This document shows, one piece after another, positions 1-8,200 of a DNA stretch of 9,443 nucleotides; position 1 is the first letter of the stretch, and each line of letters begins with the position of its first letter. The notes under the pieces were generated by a model, which searched no databases, was not told the origin of the DNA, and saw nothing but the letters and a program-made list of their open reading frames with translations. Source of the DNA: JANXQG01 sp037147235 (GTDB taxonomy: Bacteria > Planctomycetota > Planctomycetia > Pirellulales > Thermoguttaceae); NCBI GenBank assembly GCA_037147235.1, contig JBAWVO010000250.1, forward strand, positions 1 to 9,443, given 5' to 3'. The translations under genes and the position numbers were made by a program.

Positions 1-21
1 TCGGCTCTCCGCCAAGTTTGT

Positions 22-83
22 GGTGCGGGCGTCTCGCCTGCCTGGTTCAACCACAGCATTTGGGCAGGCGGGACGCCCGCACC
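22..83. repeat. Palindromic repeat, GCGGGCGTCTCGCC family, copy 1
   Basis: The left arm (22-42) and right arm (63-83) are 21-nt inverted repeats. They pair along their full length with a single G-T type mismatch, around a 20-nt loop. The core is GCGGGCGTCTCGCCTGCC against GGCAGGCGGGACGCCCGC. The left side (19-41) matches 3011-3033 at 22 of 23 positions, so this is a dispersed family with at least two copies in the window. Repeats of this kind are common in planctomycete intergenic DNA. Its function is unknown; an RNA hairpin or a non-autonomous mobile palindrome are both possible. Confidence 0.85.
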
Positions 84-437
84 CCAATTATCCGCAAACC
101 CGGCAGAGAGCCCAAAAAGCCTTCCGTTCCAAGCAGACATTAAGCATTCGACTTTATTATAGTTGCCCGAACGGCTGCCTGCCACCAAAATTCAGGAAAC
201 CGGGACGACAATTTTGCGACACCCACCTACGCAGTCCTCTTGAATAAGGATTTTCCTGAGATTAACGCTCCCCACGACTTCCCCTAACCCCTACAATCGG
301 TTGTCAATTCCCTGGTGGATCGGGTTTTTTCGTATTTTGCGGCATCCAAGCCACTTTCATTACCGGAGCATCGGGTTAAACTGATTAGAGGTGGCGTTTC
401 GGCCAGTTTTTATTTTTTCTGAGGGAGCGCAATAAAC
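84..437. other. Non-coding region upstream of first gene
   Basis: This stretch shows no convincing coding sequence on either strand. The only open frame running in from the left starts inside the palindrome at 22-83 and has no protein-like features. The last part is T-rich (about 408-420) and ends with GAGGGAG at 421-427, the likely ribosome binding site of the gene at 438. I could not identify a confident promoter or terminator here. Confidence 0.5.
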
Positions 438-1289
438 TTGCACTTACGGCGAGGCTGGATTCTGACGGGTCTGGTGCTGACAACTCTCGGGGCACAATGG
501 TGTGCCGCGAAGGAGGCCGGTGTTTCCGCGCGACATCATTCCTGGACCAGTTTCCAACCGGGAGCTTGGAAACTTGTCCGCGTCGTTACCGAATCGTTCG
601 ACGAAGGCGGCCACATCATCGACGTAAACATCACGGAAACCAAGACTTCGTTGTTGCGCATTGATGCCGACGGCGTCGTGCTGGAAGTCGAGGTTGGCGT
701 GGAAATAGCCGGCAAGCAGTTCGATGGCCAGCCGCAATGTCTCAAGCAGGGATTCCACGGTGAATTGTCGGGGGGCGATGTGAAGTTTCTTCCCACTGCG
801 GCCGCCGAGGTTTCGATTGAAGACCAGAAGATTCCATGTCGGTCTCAGAAGATCGAAGTTACAGGCCCTGCCGGTCGGACTTCGGTCCACGTCTTTTTTT
901 CGGATACATTATCTCCCTATATTTTACGACGACAAAGCAAAACGACGGACGTTGGCGGAACCGTCGTCTTGAGCGAAACACTCTCCGAGGTTGTGGCCCT
1001 TGATATGCCGCAACGCGTGCTCTCCGAGATGAAAAACGTGGCCTGCATTAAGACATTGCAGAAAACGCCCAGAGGTTCGGTGACCACTTTGGCGATGTCG
1101 TCACCCGATGTCCCAGGCGGCGCAGTCTCTCAGACGACGAAGGAAACGGATGCAACCGGCCGGCTTATTCGCCGTAGCACGCTGGATCTGGTGGGCTACG
1201 GCAGCCAGCCCGAATCCGAACGCACCGGCCGCTTCGGCCGCAAACGCCCGCCACGCGGACGGAAGACCACCTACCCGGATGGTAATTAA
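438..1289 (+). CDS. Secreted protein of unknown function
   Basis: The gene encodes 283 residues and opens with a TTG codon, preceded by GAGGGAG ten bases upstream; no ATG is available nearby. Residues 1-24 look like a signal peptide: basic MHLRRGW, then a hydrophobic stretch to ALGAQWCAA-like residues, with likely cleavage after the AA pair. There is no clear lipobox, because the residues before Cys22 are AQW. The mature part is rich in beta-strand-like alternating segments (for example VVLEVEVGVEIAG). The C-terminal tail is strongly basic (GRFGRKRPPRGRK). I recognise no domain and no catalytic motif. The stop codon sits directly against a repeat array. It probably acts outside the cytoplasm, but its role cannot be inferred. 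Transfer or truncation is not obvious. Confidence 0.75.
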   Translation: MHLRRGWILTGLVLTTLGAQWCAAKEAGVSARHHSWTSFQPGAWKLVRVVTESFDEGGHIIDVNITETKTSLLRIDADGVVLEVEVGVEIAGKQFDGQPQCLKQGFHGELSGGDVKFLPTAAAEVSIEDQKIPCRSQKIEVTGPAGRTSVHVFFSDTLSPYILRRQSKTTDVGGTVVLSETLSEVVALDMPQRVLSEMKNVACIKTLQKTPRGSVTTLAMSSPDVPGGAVSQTTKETDATGRLIRRSTLDLVGYGSQPESERTGRFGRKRPPRGRKTTYPDGN

Positions 1290-1376
1290 GTAGAACGGAA
1301 TTCATTCCGTTTAACCGAAAAGGCAACGGAATGAATTCTGTTCTACGAAAGGGCAACGGAATGAATTCCGTTCTAC
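1290..1376. repeat. Three-copy 22-nt repeat, one inverted and two direct
   Basis: Copy A at 1290-1311 is the exact reverse complement of copy C at 1355-1376 (AACGGAATGAATTCCGTTC plus TAC). Copy B at 1325-1346 has the same orientation as C with one C-to-T change. B and C are 30 nt apart, start to start, joined by CGAAAGGGC. Each unit is also nearly self-palindromic around GAATTC. The array begins at the base after the TAA of the upstream gene, so the transcript could fold A with B or A with C. A role as 3' hairpin or transcription barrier is inferred; no U-tract follows. Confidence 0.85.
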
Positions 1377-1396
1377 GAACTACTGCTCGCCGGCCC

Positions 1397-1425
1397 TTTC
1401 CTTTTCTCACTTCCTGCGACATAAT
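1397..1425 (+). promoter_or_regulatory. Weak candidate promoter for guaB
   Basis: CATAAT at 1420-1425 matches the sigma-70 -10 box at five of six positions. TTTCCT at 1397-1402, 17 bases upstream, is a poor -35 match. It lies between the repeat array and guaB, the expected place, about 58 bases before the start codon. This is a weak call from sequence alone. Confidence 0.25.
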
Positions 1426-1482
1426 GACCAATTCCATCAAAACTTGCCTCCCCTGCGGTATCACTTAAAGGATTGGCCTTCG

Positions 1483-2967
1483 ATGCGCGACAAGATTGCT
1501 GACCATTTCGGTCTGACCTTTGACGACGTTCTTCTGGAACCCCGCTACAGTGAGGTTCTACCGGCGGATGTTGACGTCACTACCCAACTAACGCGACGGA
1601 TTCGTCTTAATATCCCCCTGCTTAGCTCCCCCATGGATACCGTGACGGAGAGCGACATGGCCATCGCACTTGCACAAGAAGGGGGGATAGGAATTGTCCA
1701 CAAAAATCTTTCCGTCGATCGTCAGGCCGAAGAGGTTGTTAAGGTCAAGCGAAGTGCCAACGGCATCATTCGCAATCCAGCAACCCTTCCCCCGGACGCT
1801 ACGCTTGCCCACGCTCGCGAGGTAATGAGCCAGTTCCACGTTTCCGGGTTGCCCATCACACTGCCCGACGGTCGCCTGATCGGCATCCTTACGCGCCGCG
1901 ATCTCCGTTTTCAAGAGAGCCAGGATATCCCCGTCTCGGCCGTAATGACCAAGGAAAACCTGATAACGGCGACGGGGAGTGTAACGCTTGAGGAAGCTGA
2001 GAAGATTTTAATGGCAAAAAAGGTGGAGAAGCTTTTGCTGGTTGACGAATCCTTTAGGTTGACGGGCCTCATCACAATCAAAGATGTTGATATGATGCGG
2101 CGCTTTCCGAAAGCCTGCAAAGATGGGCAAGGCAGGCTGAGAGTCGGTGCGGCAGTCGGTGTTCATGATTACCAGCGCGCCGCATGTTTGATCGAAAAAG
2201 GGGTTGATGTGCTGGTCGTCGACAGTGCCCATGGCCATTCGGCCAATGTGATTGAAACGGTTCGGAAGATCAAGAAGGAGTGGGATATTGACGTGATCGC
2301 CGGAAACGTGGCTACGTGCGAAGGCTGCCGCGACCTCATCGCCGCGGGGGCGGATGCCGTGAAGGTGGGCATCGGGCCTGGCTCGATTTGCACTACCCGC
2401 GTCATCTCCGGCGTCGGCGTACCGCAGATCACGGCGATCAGCCAAGCAACCCAGGTGGCCCAAGAAGCTGGAATTCCGGTGATCGCCGACGGTGGCATCC
2501 GCTATTCGGGGGACATCACCAAAGCCATTGCCGCAGGGGCTCACGTGGTTATGATCGGTGGACTGTTTGCCGGTTTGGAAGAAAGCCCCGGGGCGAGAAT
2601 CCTCTACCAGGGGCGGACCTTCAAGGTCTATCGTGGAATGGGATCTTTAGGTGCCATGGTACATGGATCGAGCGAACGGTATCGCCAGAGCGGCGATGGT
2701 CGCACGACCGAAAAACTGGTGCCCGAAGGCGTGGAAGGAAGGGTTCCTTACAAGGGACCGTTGGGGACGTTCGTCTATCAGCTCGTCGGCGGGTTACGGG
2801 CTGGCATGGGGTATTGCGGAACTCGCACGATTGAGGAATTGCGTACGGATGCGCGATTCCTACGGGTTTCACCAGCCAGTGTACGGGAGAGTCACCCTCA
2901 TGACATCGCCATTACGCAAGAAGCGCCAAATTACTCAACCGAATACTCCGGGGGCGAAACGCTTTAA
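1483..2967 (+). CDS. guaB: IMP dehydrogenase (GuaB)
   Basis: This enzyme oxidises IMP to XMP with NAD+, the committed cytosolic step of GMP synthesis. The 494 residues match the usual length of about 490. The N-terminus (GLTFDDVLLEPRYSEVLP, residues 10-27) is typical. Two CBS domains occupy about residues 95-150 and 155-210. The NAD-site motif VVDSAHG is near 245-251, and the catalytic loop GIGPGSICTTR carries Cys303. The phosphate-site ADGGIRYSGD motif is near 335-344, MGSLGAM is near 386-392, and the flap Arg399-Tyr400 dyad is present. The family C-terminus EAPNYS is followed by nine extra residues. The ATG at 1483 is preferred over the in-frame TTG at 1444 because AAAGGA lies ten bases upstream and the protein then begins where the family does. 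The next gene overlaps the 3' end by 68 bases. Confidence 0.97.
   Translation: MRDKIADHFGLTFDDVLLEPRYSEVLPADVDVTTQLTRRIRLNIPLLSSPMDTVTESDMAIALAQEGGIGIVHKNLSVDRQAEEVVKVKRSANGIIRNPATLPPDATLAHAREVMSQFHVSGLPITLPDGRLIGILTRRDLRFQESQDIPVSAVMTKENLITATGSVTLEEAEKILMAKKVEKLLLVDESFRLTGLITIKDVDMMRRFPKACKDGQGRLRVGAAVGVHDYQRAACLIEKGVDVLVVDSAHGHSANVIETVRKIKKEWDIDVIAGNVATCEGCRDLIAAGADAVKVGIGPGSICTTRVISGVGVPQITAISQATQVAQEAGIPVIADGGIRYSGDITKAIAAGAHVVMIGGLFAGLEESPGARILYQGRTFKVYRGMGSLGAMVHGSSERYRQSGDGRTTEKLVPEGVEGRVPYKGPLGTFVYQLVGGLRAGMGYCGTRTIEELRTDARFLRVSPASVRESHPHDIAITQEAPNYSTEYSGGETL
2885..2890 (+). promoter_or_regulatory. Ribosome binding site inside guaB for the downstream gene
   Basis: GGGAGA lies nine bases before the ATG at 2900, within the guaB coding sequence. 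It is the only good site near any in-frame start of the downstream gene. The GTG at 2972 has AAGGG only one base away, and no ATG, GTG or TTG occurs in frame between 3060 and the membrane segment. It decides the start and suggests translation coupled to guaB. Confidence 0.5.
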
Positions 2968-4147
2968 GGGCGTGCCGTCTCGTAGCGTAGGTACTCGTCC
3001 AAAAACAACTTGTAGTGCGGGCGTCTCGCCTGCGCATGCAGCCGGGACGGCCGCACCACAAAAACGCGGAGTAAATGTTGGACAGGTACTAGGCATCCCG
3101 CTTGCGTTGTTGTTTCTTGCCGTTTGCCTCTTTTTTCAATTTACCCCTGCCCTGCTGGCTGACGATCTGCCTGCCACCCGGCTGATCCTGGCCAGCGGCG
3201 ATCCATCCTCTGCAACTTCAGACAGTTCGTTGCATTTGGTTTCCGACGACTCGTGTGCTTTGCCGGCACAGGTCCCCTTGGTTCGTCAGGAATCTTCCTC
3301 TCACCCGGTAACCGCCTCGACGACTGTCGCGAACCGTGCCACATCCAATCGGCTTTTTTCACATGCCAAGTGGGAAGGGCCGGCGGTGGTCGTGCCGCGC
3401 GAGTCCGAGTTGCAATGGAAGGGCGCGTTCCAGTCTCGGCGATGGTCATCCGCCGCAGCCGATTCGGGCGTGGTGCAGACCAGCGGAGAATTGCCGTCGG
3501 GCACGATCCAGCCCGTCTCGCTTCCGAATCCTCCCACGAGGCTGAGCGATAGTCCTGATTCGCCACCGCCTGCCCAGCCGCAGGTGATCGAGCCTCCGCT
3601 CCCAATTCAACTCTCGTCACCCACGGAGCCAAGTGCCGCGCCGTTGCCGACGCTGGAGCAGCAGCTTGCTGGGCAAATAAAGCTGACCGAGAAATGTATT
3701 TCGCCGCGAGACTTGAAATCAATCCGCAAGATCACGGCCGACATTAGCATCAAGCCTGAGGATCTGACGGGGAGCAAACGCCTGCCGCCGGAATGCTCGT
3801 TGGGCGACACTCCGCTACAGCCGCGTCATTGGCGCAAGACCACCTTCGCCTGGACGGCGGCAAGCACCAGCCACAATCCGTCTTATTTTGAAGACGAGCA
3901 ACTGGAGCGGTACGGCCACACTTGGGGCCCGGTCAGGCAGACTGCGGTCTCGGCGGTCCGCTTCTTCGCCACGGTGCCGCTGTTGCCTTACTACATGGGT
4001 GTTTATCCGCCCAACGAAAGTATCTACGACCTTGGCCAGTTTCGGCCGGGCAGTTGTGCTCCCTACTACCTCGACCCTTTCCCCATCAGCATCCGCGGGG
4101 CGTTGTATGAATGGACGTTCCTGGGGCTGATCCCCGTCGCACTTTAG
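2900..4147 (+). CDS. Secreted or anchored proline-rich protein with a conserved C-terminal domain
   Basis: The protein has 415 residues from the ATG at 2900, chosen for the GGGAGA nine bases upstream. The first 64 residues are basic and low in complexity; residues about 38-54 are encoded by a palindromic repeat (3011-3060). A hydrophobic segment at about 65-84 (IPLALLFLAVCLFFQF, then ALLA-DD) looks like a signal peptide or anchor. Next is a Ser/Pro-rich linker to about residue 250, with PPPAQPQ and PPLPIQ. The C-terminal part, about 317-415, is compact: NPSYFEDEQLERYG, then FFATVPLLPYYMGVYPPNE, GQFRPGSCAPYYLDPFP, and IRGALYEW. From memory this domain recurs in Pirellula-like genomes as conserved hypothetical protein; its function is unknown. 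It is likely cotranscribed with guaB, with no evident functional link. Its 3' end overlaps a convergent protease gene. Confidence 0.75.
   Translation: MTSPLRKKRQITQPNTPGAKRFKGVPSRSVGTRPKTTCSAGVSPAHAAGTAAPQKRGVNVGQVLGIPLALLFLAVCLFFQFTPALLADDLPATRLILASGDPSSATSDSSLHLVSDDSCALPAQVPLVRQESSSHPVTASTTVANRATSNRLFSHAKWEGPAVVVPRESELQWKGAFQSRRWSSAAADSGVVQTSGELPSGTIQPVSLPNPPTRLSDSPDSPPPAQPQVIEPPLPIQLSSPTEPSAAPLPTLEQQLAGQIKLTEKCISPRDLKSIRKITADISIKPEDLTGSKRLPPECSLGDTPLQPRHWRKTTFAWTAASTSHNPSYFEDEQLERYGHTWGPVRQTAVSAVRFFATVPLLPYYMGVYPPNESIYDLGQFRPGSCAPYYLDPFPISIRGALYEWTFLGLIPVAL
3011..3060. repeat. Palindromic repeat, GCGGGCGTCTCGCC family, copy 2, inside a reading frame
   Basis: The arms at 3011-3033 and 3038-3060 are 23-nt inverted repeats with four differences, two of which could be wobble pairs, around a 4-nt loop. 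The left arm matches 19-41 at 22 of 23 positions. It lies entirely in the open frame of the gene at 2900-4147 and is read as roughly CSAGVSPAHAAGTAAPQ, between the start codon and the signal/anchor segment. The element keeps the frame open. Confidence 0.85.
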
Positions 4148-5111
4148 GGATTGAGAGCAAATAACGCGATATTCCCAGCATCATCGCAGCGGCGGCAAGC
4201 AGGGTCAGCGATCCAGGTTCCGGAGCCGGATAGGCTGCCAATCTCGGTGAGGTTGTGCTTGGTGAAGTCGAGTTTTCTTCTGATGCGTCGATCGGGACGG
4301 GATCTTCGCCACGGACCAGGGCTTCAATCCAGTCGCTGAAGGCGGAAACCCGCGTGTGGCCCGAAAAATTGCCGTACACCGAACGTGGACGGCCAAAGTC
4401 CGAGCCGACGAACGAATTGACCCCGGCGAGATACGTGCCCGTGGAGGTTGTGATGAACAATCCTCCCCCGCTATCGCCCGGGGCGATCAGGCCTTCCAGA
4501 GGCAAGGCCCGCGAGTAACCCAGCGGGACTGCGCCAACTGGCAAAGGGTTGTCAAAATCGGCCACCAAAAGACGCTTGTGTTCGATCTGACTAATGACGT
4601 TTTGAGCTCCACGCTTCAGACCGTCGCTCTTCGTATCGCCGGAGTTACCGGTGCCCGTCTTGCCAAAACCAACGACCGTATCGGCTTGATTCAACTCGCT
4701 GGTACCGGTGTAAAGCTGTGCCGGCTTGATGTTGTCAACCGGTTTGGCAAGATGCACGAGGCCAATGTCATAGCCGGACCAGAGATTGCCGTTCCAACCG
4801 GGGTAGACGATCTTGCGGTCAACCTGGTAGGTTTGCCCGCCGATGCTGAAGGAGATGGTCTTGGCATTATCGACCACATGGGCAGCGGTGAGAACCCATT
4901 CCGGCGAAACGAGCGTACCCGAGGCCATGAATCCGGATTTGGTCGTTGTTCCCATGAACTGCCCGACACTTTCGTAGGGAACACTGCTTCCTAGCGTGCG
5001 GTAGAGCGAATCATTTTGGGTATCGCGCACAACAATAGCCTGCACGGGAACGGCACCGCTGCCGACCAGCAGGAGAAGAACCACCGCGATTGTCCAGGTT
5101 TGACGCTGCAT
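4086..5111 (-). CDS. Trypsin-like serine protease with PEP-CTERM sorting signal
   Basis: This 341-residue secreted endopeptidase belongs to the chymotrypsin (S1) fold. Residues 1-25 form a signal peptide (MQRQTWTIAVVLLLLVGSGA, cleavage after VQA). The catalytic triad is intact: His78 in LTAAHVV, Asp115 in GYDIGLVHL, and Ser214 in APGDSGGG. A Ser/Thr/Pro linker (about 276-296) leads to the PEP-CTERM signal. That signal is PAPEPGS at 295-301, then a hydrophobic stretch to about 319 and a basic cluster (Lys323, Arg325, Arg326). Such signals are recognised by exosortase in exopolysaccharide-producing bacteria, so the product is expected outside the cell membrane. The start at 5111 is preferred over an ATG 28 codons upstream because AGGGA lies five bases before it and the signal peptide begins there. 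The last 20 codons and stop overlap the convergent gene, leaving an unusual 15-residue tail after the arginines. Confidence 0.9.
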   Translation of the reverse strand: MQRQTWTIAVVLLLLVGSGAVPVQAIVVRDTQNDSLYRTLGSSVPYESVGQFMGTTTKSGFMASGTLVSPEWVLTAAHVVDNAKTISFSIGGQTYQVDRKIVYPGWNGNLWSGYDIGLVHLAKPVDNIKPAQLYTGTSELNQADTVVGFGKTGTGNSGDTKSDGLKRGAQNVISQIEHKRLLVADFDNPLPVGAVPLGYSRALPLEGLIAPGDSGGGLFITTSTGTYLAGVNSFVGSDFGRPRSVYGNFSGHTRVSAFSDWIEALVRGEDPVPIDASEENSTSPSTTSPRLAAYPAPEPGSLTLLAAAAMMLGISRYLLSIPKVRRGSAPGTSIHTTPRGC

Positions 5112-5281
5112 CCCATTCCCTACCAAGGAGTCTTCCCGGCGGCAAATCGCACGGGCAGGAAGGAGCGGCACAACACTAAAAGCAAGGCTCCTCATAAGAG
5201 GGGAGACAAAGGAGTTTTCCGCAACTTCCTAATTACCAGAGTATCACAGATTGAATCCGATGTCAACGAATTTGCCTGTAG
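5112..5281. other. Gap between ATPase and protease genes
   Basis: The 170 bases separate two genes on the minus strand. AGGGA just upstream of the protease start is the likely ribosome binding site. I see no strong hairpin with a U-tract after the ATPase stop, so read-through from the ATPase gene into the protease gene is possible, though the gap also leaves room for a separate promoter. Confidence 0.4.
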
Positions 5282-8200
5282 TTATTCCTCTTCCCAGACC
5301 TCGCCGAGCGGATCCAAGGATTCCTCGAACTGCGGCTCTTGCGGTTCCCAGGACGGTTCTTCCATGGCCACGGCGATTTCCGCCACTTCGACGGCCGGCT
5401 CTTCCACTTCCACAAAACGCGATTTGGCGGCGGGCTTGCGGGGCGCGGGTGCCGGCCGAACCGGCTTTTTCGGCTTTTCCTTCGGACTCTCGTCAAAAAT
5501 CAGGGGGGCCGGGTTTCGCTCGGAGTTGCTGGGTAACTCATTGACAGGGGCCTTGAGGCTGCGGAATAGCTTGGCAATGTGCTCGTGGCAGGTGAAAACG
5601 AGCATCTGGTGCCCTTCGGCGGCAAAATCGCGTAGTACCTGGGCAGCCGCCTTGGCTCGCTCAAGATCAAAATTTACCAGCACATCGTCGAGAATCAACG
5701 GCAGCGGGGCACCGTGGCGGGCAAAGTAGGCCGCCAGCGAGAGGCGGAGGCTGAGGAACAATTGCTCCCGCGCGCCGCGGCTGAGAACCTCGACCGGCAA
5801 CCAGTGCCCCTCGGCGTCTTCGACACGAAGAATCCGCTCGCCCACCGGTGTCCAAACGCGGCGGTAGCGCCCCTGGGTCATCTGGCTGAAATAGCCCGAG
5901 GCCTCCTGAAGCGTCTCGGGTTGGCGATCCGTTTCATACGACGCCCGGATCGATTCCAGGACTTGTCCGGTAACCGCCAATACCTGCCAGCGGTTGATGG
6001 CATCGTCGATTCGCTGCTGGAGCGCGGCCATGTCGAGTTGGCGAGCGGCTAATTGGCGGTCGTCGGCCAGCCCCTTCATCTCCGCGGTGAGCCGGCCACG
6101 TTTTTCGATTCGTTGATGAATTTCTTTCTCGATCCCGGCCAGTCGGGTGCGAAGATCGTCGCTGCCGGTTTCGAGATGCGCGGCGGCCGGACCTTCAAGA
6201 TGTTGCCGTAAGGCGGCCTGCGAAGCACGGGTGCCAATAGTCGAGGCCAGATCCGACTGGATGTGTTCATGTTCGTGCCGCAAGTTTTTGACTCGGGTGG
6301 CCTCGGCCACCAGTCGGTGCAGATGCTCCTCGCTTTCGGCTCCGCACTGCCGCAGCAACTGCTTGCGGTGCTGATGCAAACGAGCGATTGCGGCTTCGCC
6401 CTTGGCCCGCGACTGGCGGAGCTTGCGCAAACGGTGGCGGATTACCTCGCGGCGTGCGATCCGAGCCTCTTGCCGCGTCAGTATCTCGGAAAGCTCCAGA
6501 ACCTTCTCCATGGGATGCTGCGACTGGACTTCAACGCCGCAATCGGCCACGAGTTGGGCGACACGGCTGTAGAGCATGTCGCGCTCGCGGCGGCGCTGAG
6601 CGAGTTCTTCGTCGAACCGTGAGAGGCGGGACTGTAGGTCGCGGATGCGGATGGCCAGGCGTGCCACCATGCGGACATTTCGCGGCGAGAAATTATGCGG
6701 CAAGCCGGCTTTTTCCAGGCCGTCGCGCCAGACGCGTCGAGCGGCGCGGAGGTCCTCTTCGGCCTGGGCGGCACGGCGGGCCGTCGCGGTCGCGTCTTGC
6801 CGGGCCGCGGCGTGCCGAGAATCGAGCGGGGCCAGGTCTTCCAGGGCCGCCAGTTCCCGCTCTGCCGCAGCCAGTCGGCTGGCCATCGGTCCACCGCCGC
6901 GCGGAAGCTGGTCGTCCAGAACGTCCCGCTCGTCCTTGGTCTGCTTGATCTGCATTTGCAGCAATCGCAACTGGTTTTGCCCCTCTTCGAGTTGCTGATC
7001 ATTCGACCGCTGCATGGCCAATCGGGCCAGCACGGCCCCGACCGCGATCGCAAGCCCTATGCCCGCAAGGCTCCAAAAGCCCGTGCCGGTCCACGACGGG
7101 AAGACGAGTAACCCGAGCGAGAGAATCAAAACTCCCACGACGAAGATCACGGCCAGCGCGATCACCGAGTTGATTGCCGGCACCTGCTTTTCCAACAGCG
7201 ATTGGGCCTGTTCTTGAAGTTCCTTCTCATTACGGGTCATCTGCTCCAGTCGCTCGTCAAGTTGCGTGCGACGGCGAAGCTGGTTGACGAGGTTGCCGGC
7301 CTGCTCGGTGGCCAGGGTGAGATCGGTGGCTTGGCGCTCGCTGAGAGCCGCAGTCACTTGTTCGTGGACGCTGGCGGCCGTCTGCTGGGCATCCTCGGCC
7401 TCGCGCTGGAATGCCTTGCTTTTTTGCAAACATTCGCGCATAAGTCGCCCCGGATTGCGAAGACGCGTTAGGGTCTGCGGCGAAAAATTCGGCAACCGGT
7501 CCGGCTTGGCTGGCTTGCCGAGACCCATCTTCTCATACTCGGCAAACATTGTGGCATGCAGGTCGCTCCGCTGCTTTTCCAGTTCTTCAATCTGGCTTTC
7601 CAACGCGCGGAGCCAAGGCTCTTGCTCCAACGTGGCCGTGATGCGCGCTCCATGCCGGCCCAAGGCATCGTTGATGTTCAACTCTTCGGCCTCGTGGCGT
7701 AGGGACTGGCGATGTCGGTGCAAACGCTCCATACTCGCCTGATGTTTTGCTGCCCACCGCTTGATCGCCTCCAGGCGTTCGACCGAGTCGGCCGGAACCC
7801 CAGTCCGCGGAGCCAGGGACGACAGCTCCTCGCCCAACGCGCGCTGCCGATGCCAGCGGTCGCGAATCGCCGAGGCCAAGTCGCGGAGGTCGAGTTGCTG
7901 CTGCAGTTCTTCCTTTTCTTCTTCCAACCGCAAAAGTTCGTGCTCAAGCGTACTGCGGTCGCTGGCTAGGCGGACGTAGGCGTGAGTGTGCGACTGCTGG
8001 TCCTCGATCTGCCGGCGGATTTGCTCCCGCTGGTTTATGAGTTGCGTCATCTGGGACGAACCCCCATGCTGATCGAGGATGCGGTTCCGCGTCGTTTCCA
8101 ACTCCCGCGTGACCTCGACCAGCGAGACACGATCCAAACCGGCGATGATGCTATAGAGCAGGTCGGCCGCCTGGGTGTCGCTGAGAGTGGCTAGCTCTTG

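Noticed and set aside
20..247. Open frame of 75 codons over the first palindrome
   Set aside because: Its first third is the repeat itself; the rest has no protein-like composition, no ribosome binding site and no recognisable motif.
1290..1376. Repeat array considered as a small CRISPR
   Set aside because: There are only three units, one inverted, with spacers of 8-13 nt that are partly shared; no cas genes are present.
1444..1482. TTG start giving guaB 13 extra residues
   Set aside because: The ATG at 1483 has AAAGGA ten bases upstream and gives the normal family N-terminus and length.
4356..4994. Plus-strand frame of 212 codons opposite the protease
   Set aside because: It mirrors the protease gene, which has an intact triad and sorting signal; the plus-strand product shows no domain.
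5112..5195. Upstream ATG extending the protease by 28 residues
   Set aside because: The extension precedes a complete signal peptide that begins at 5111 with its own ribosome binding site.
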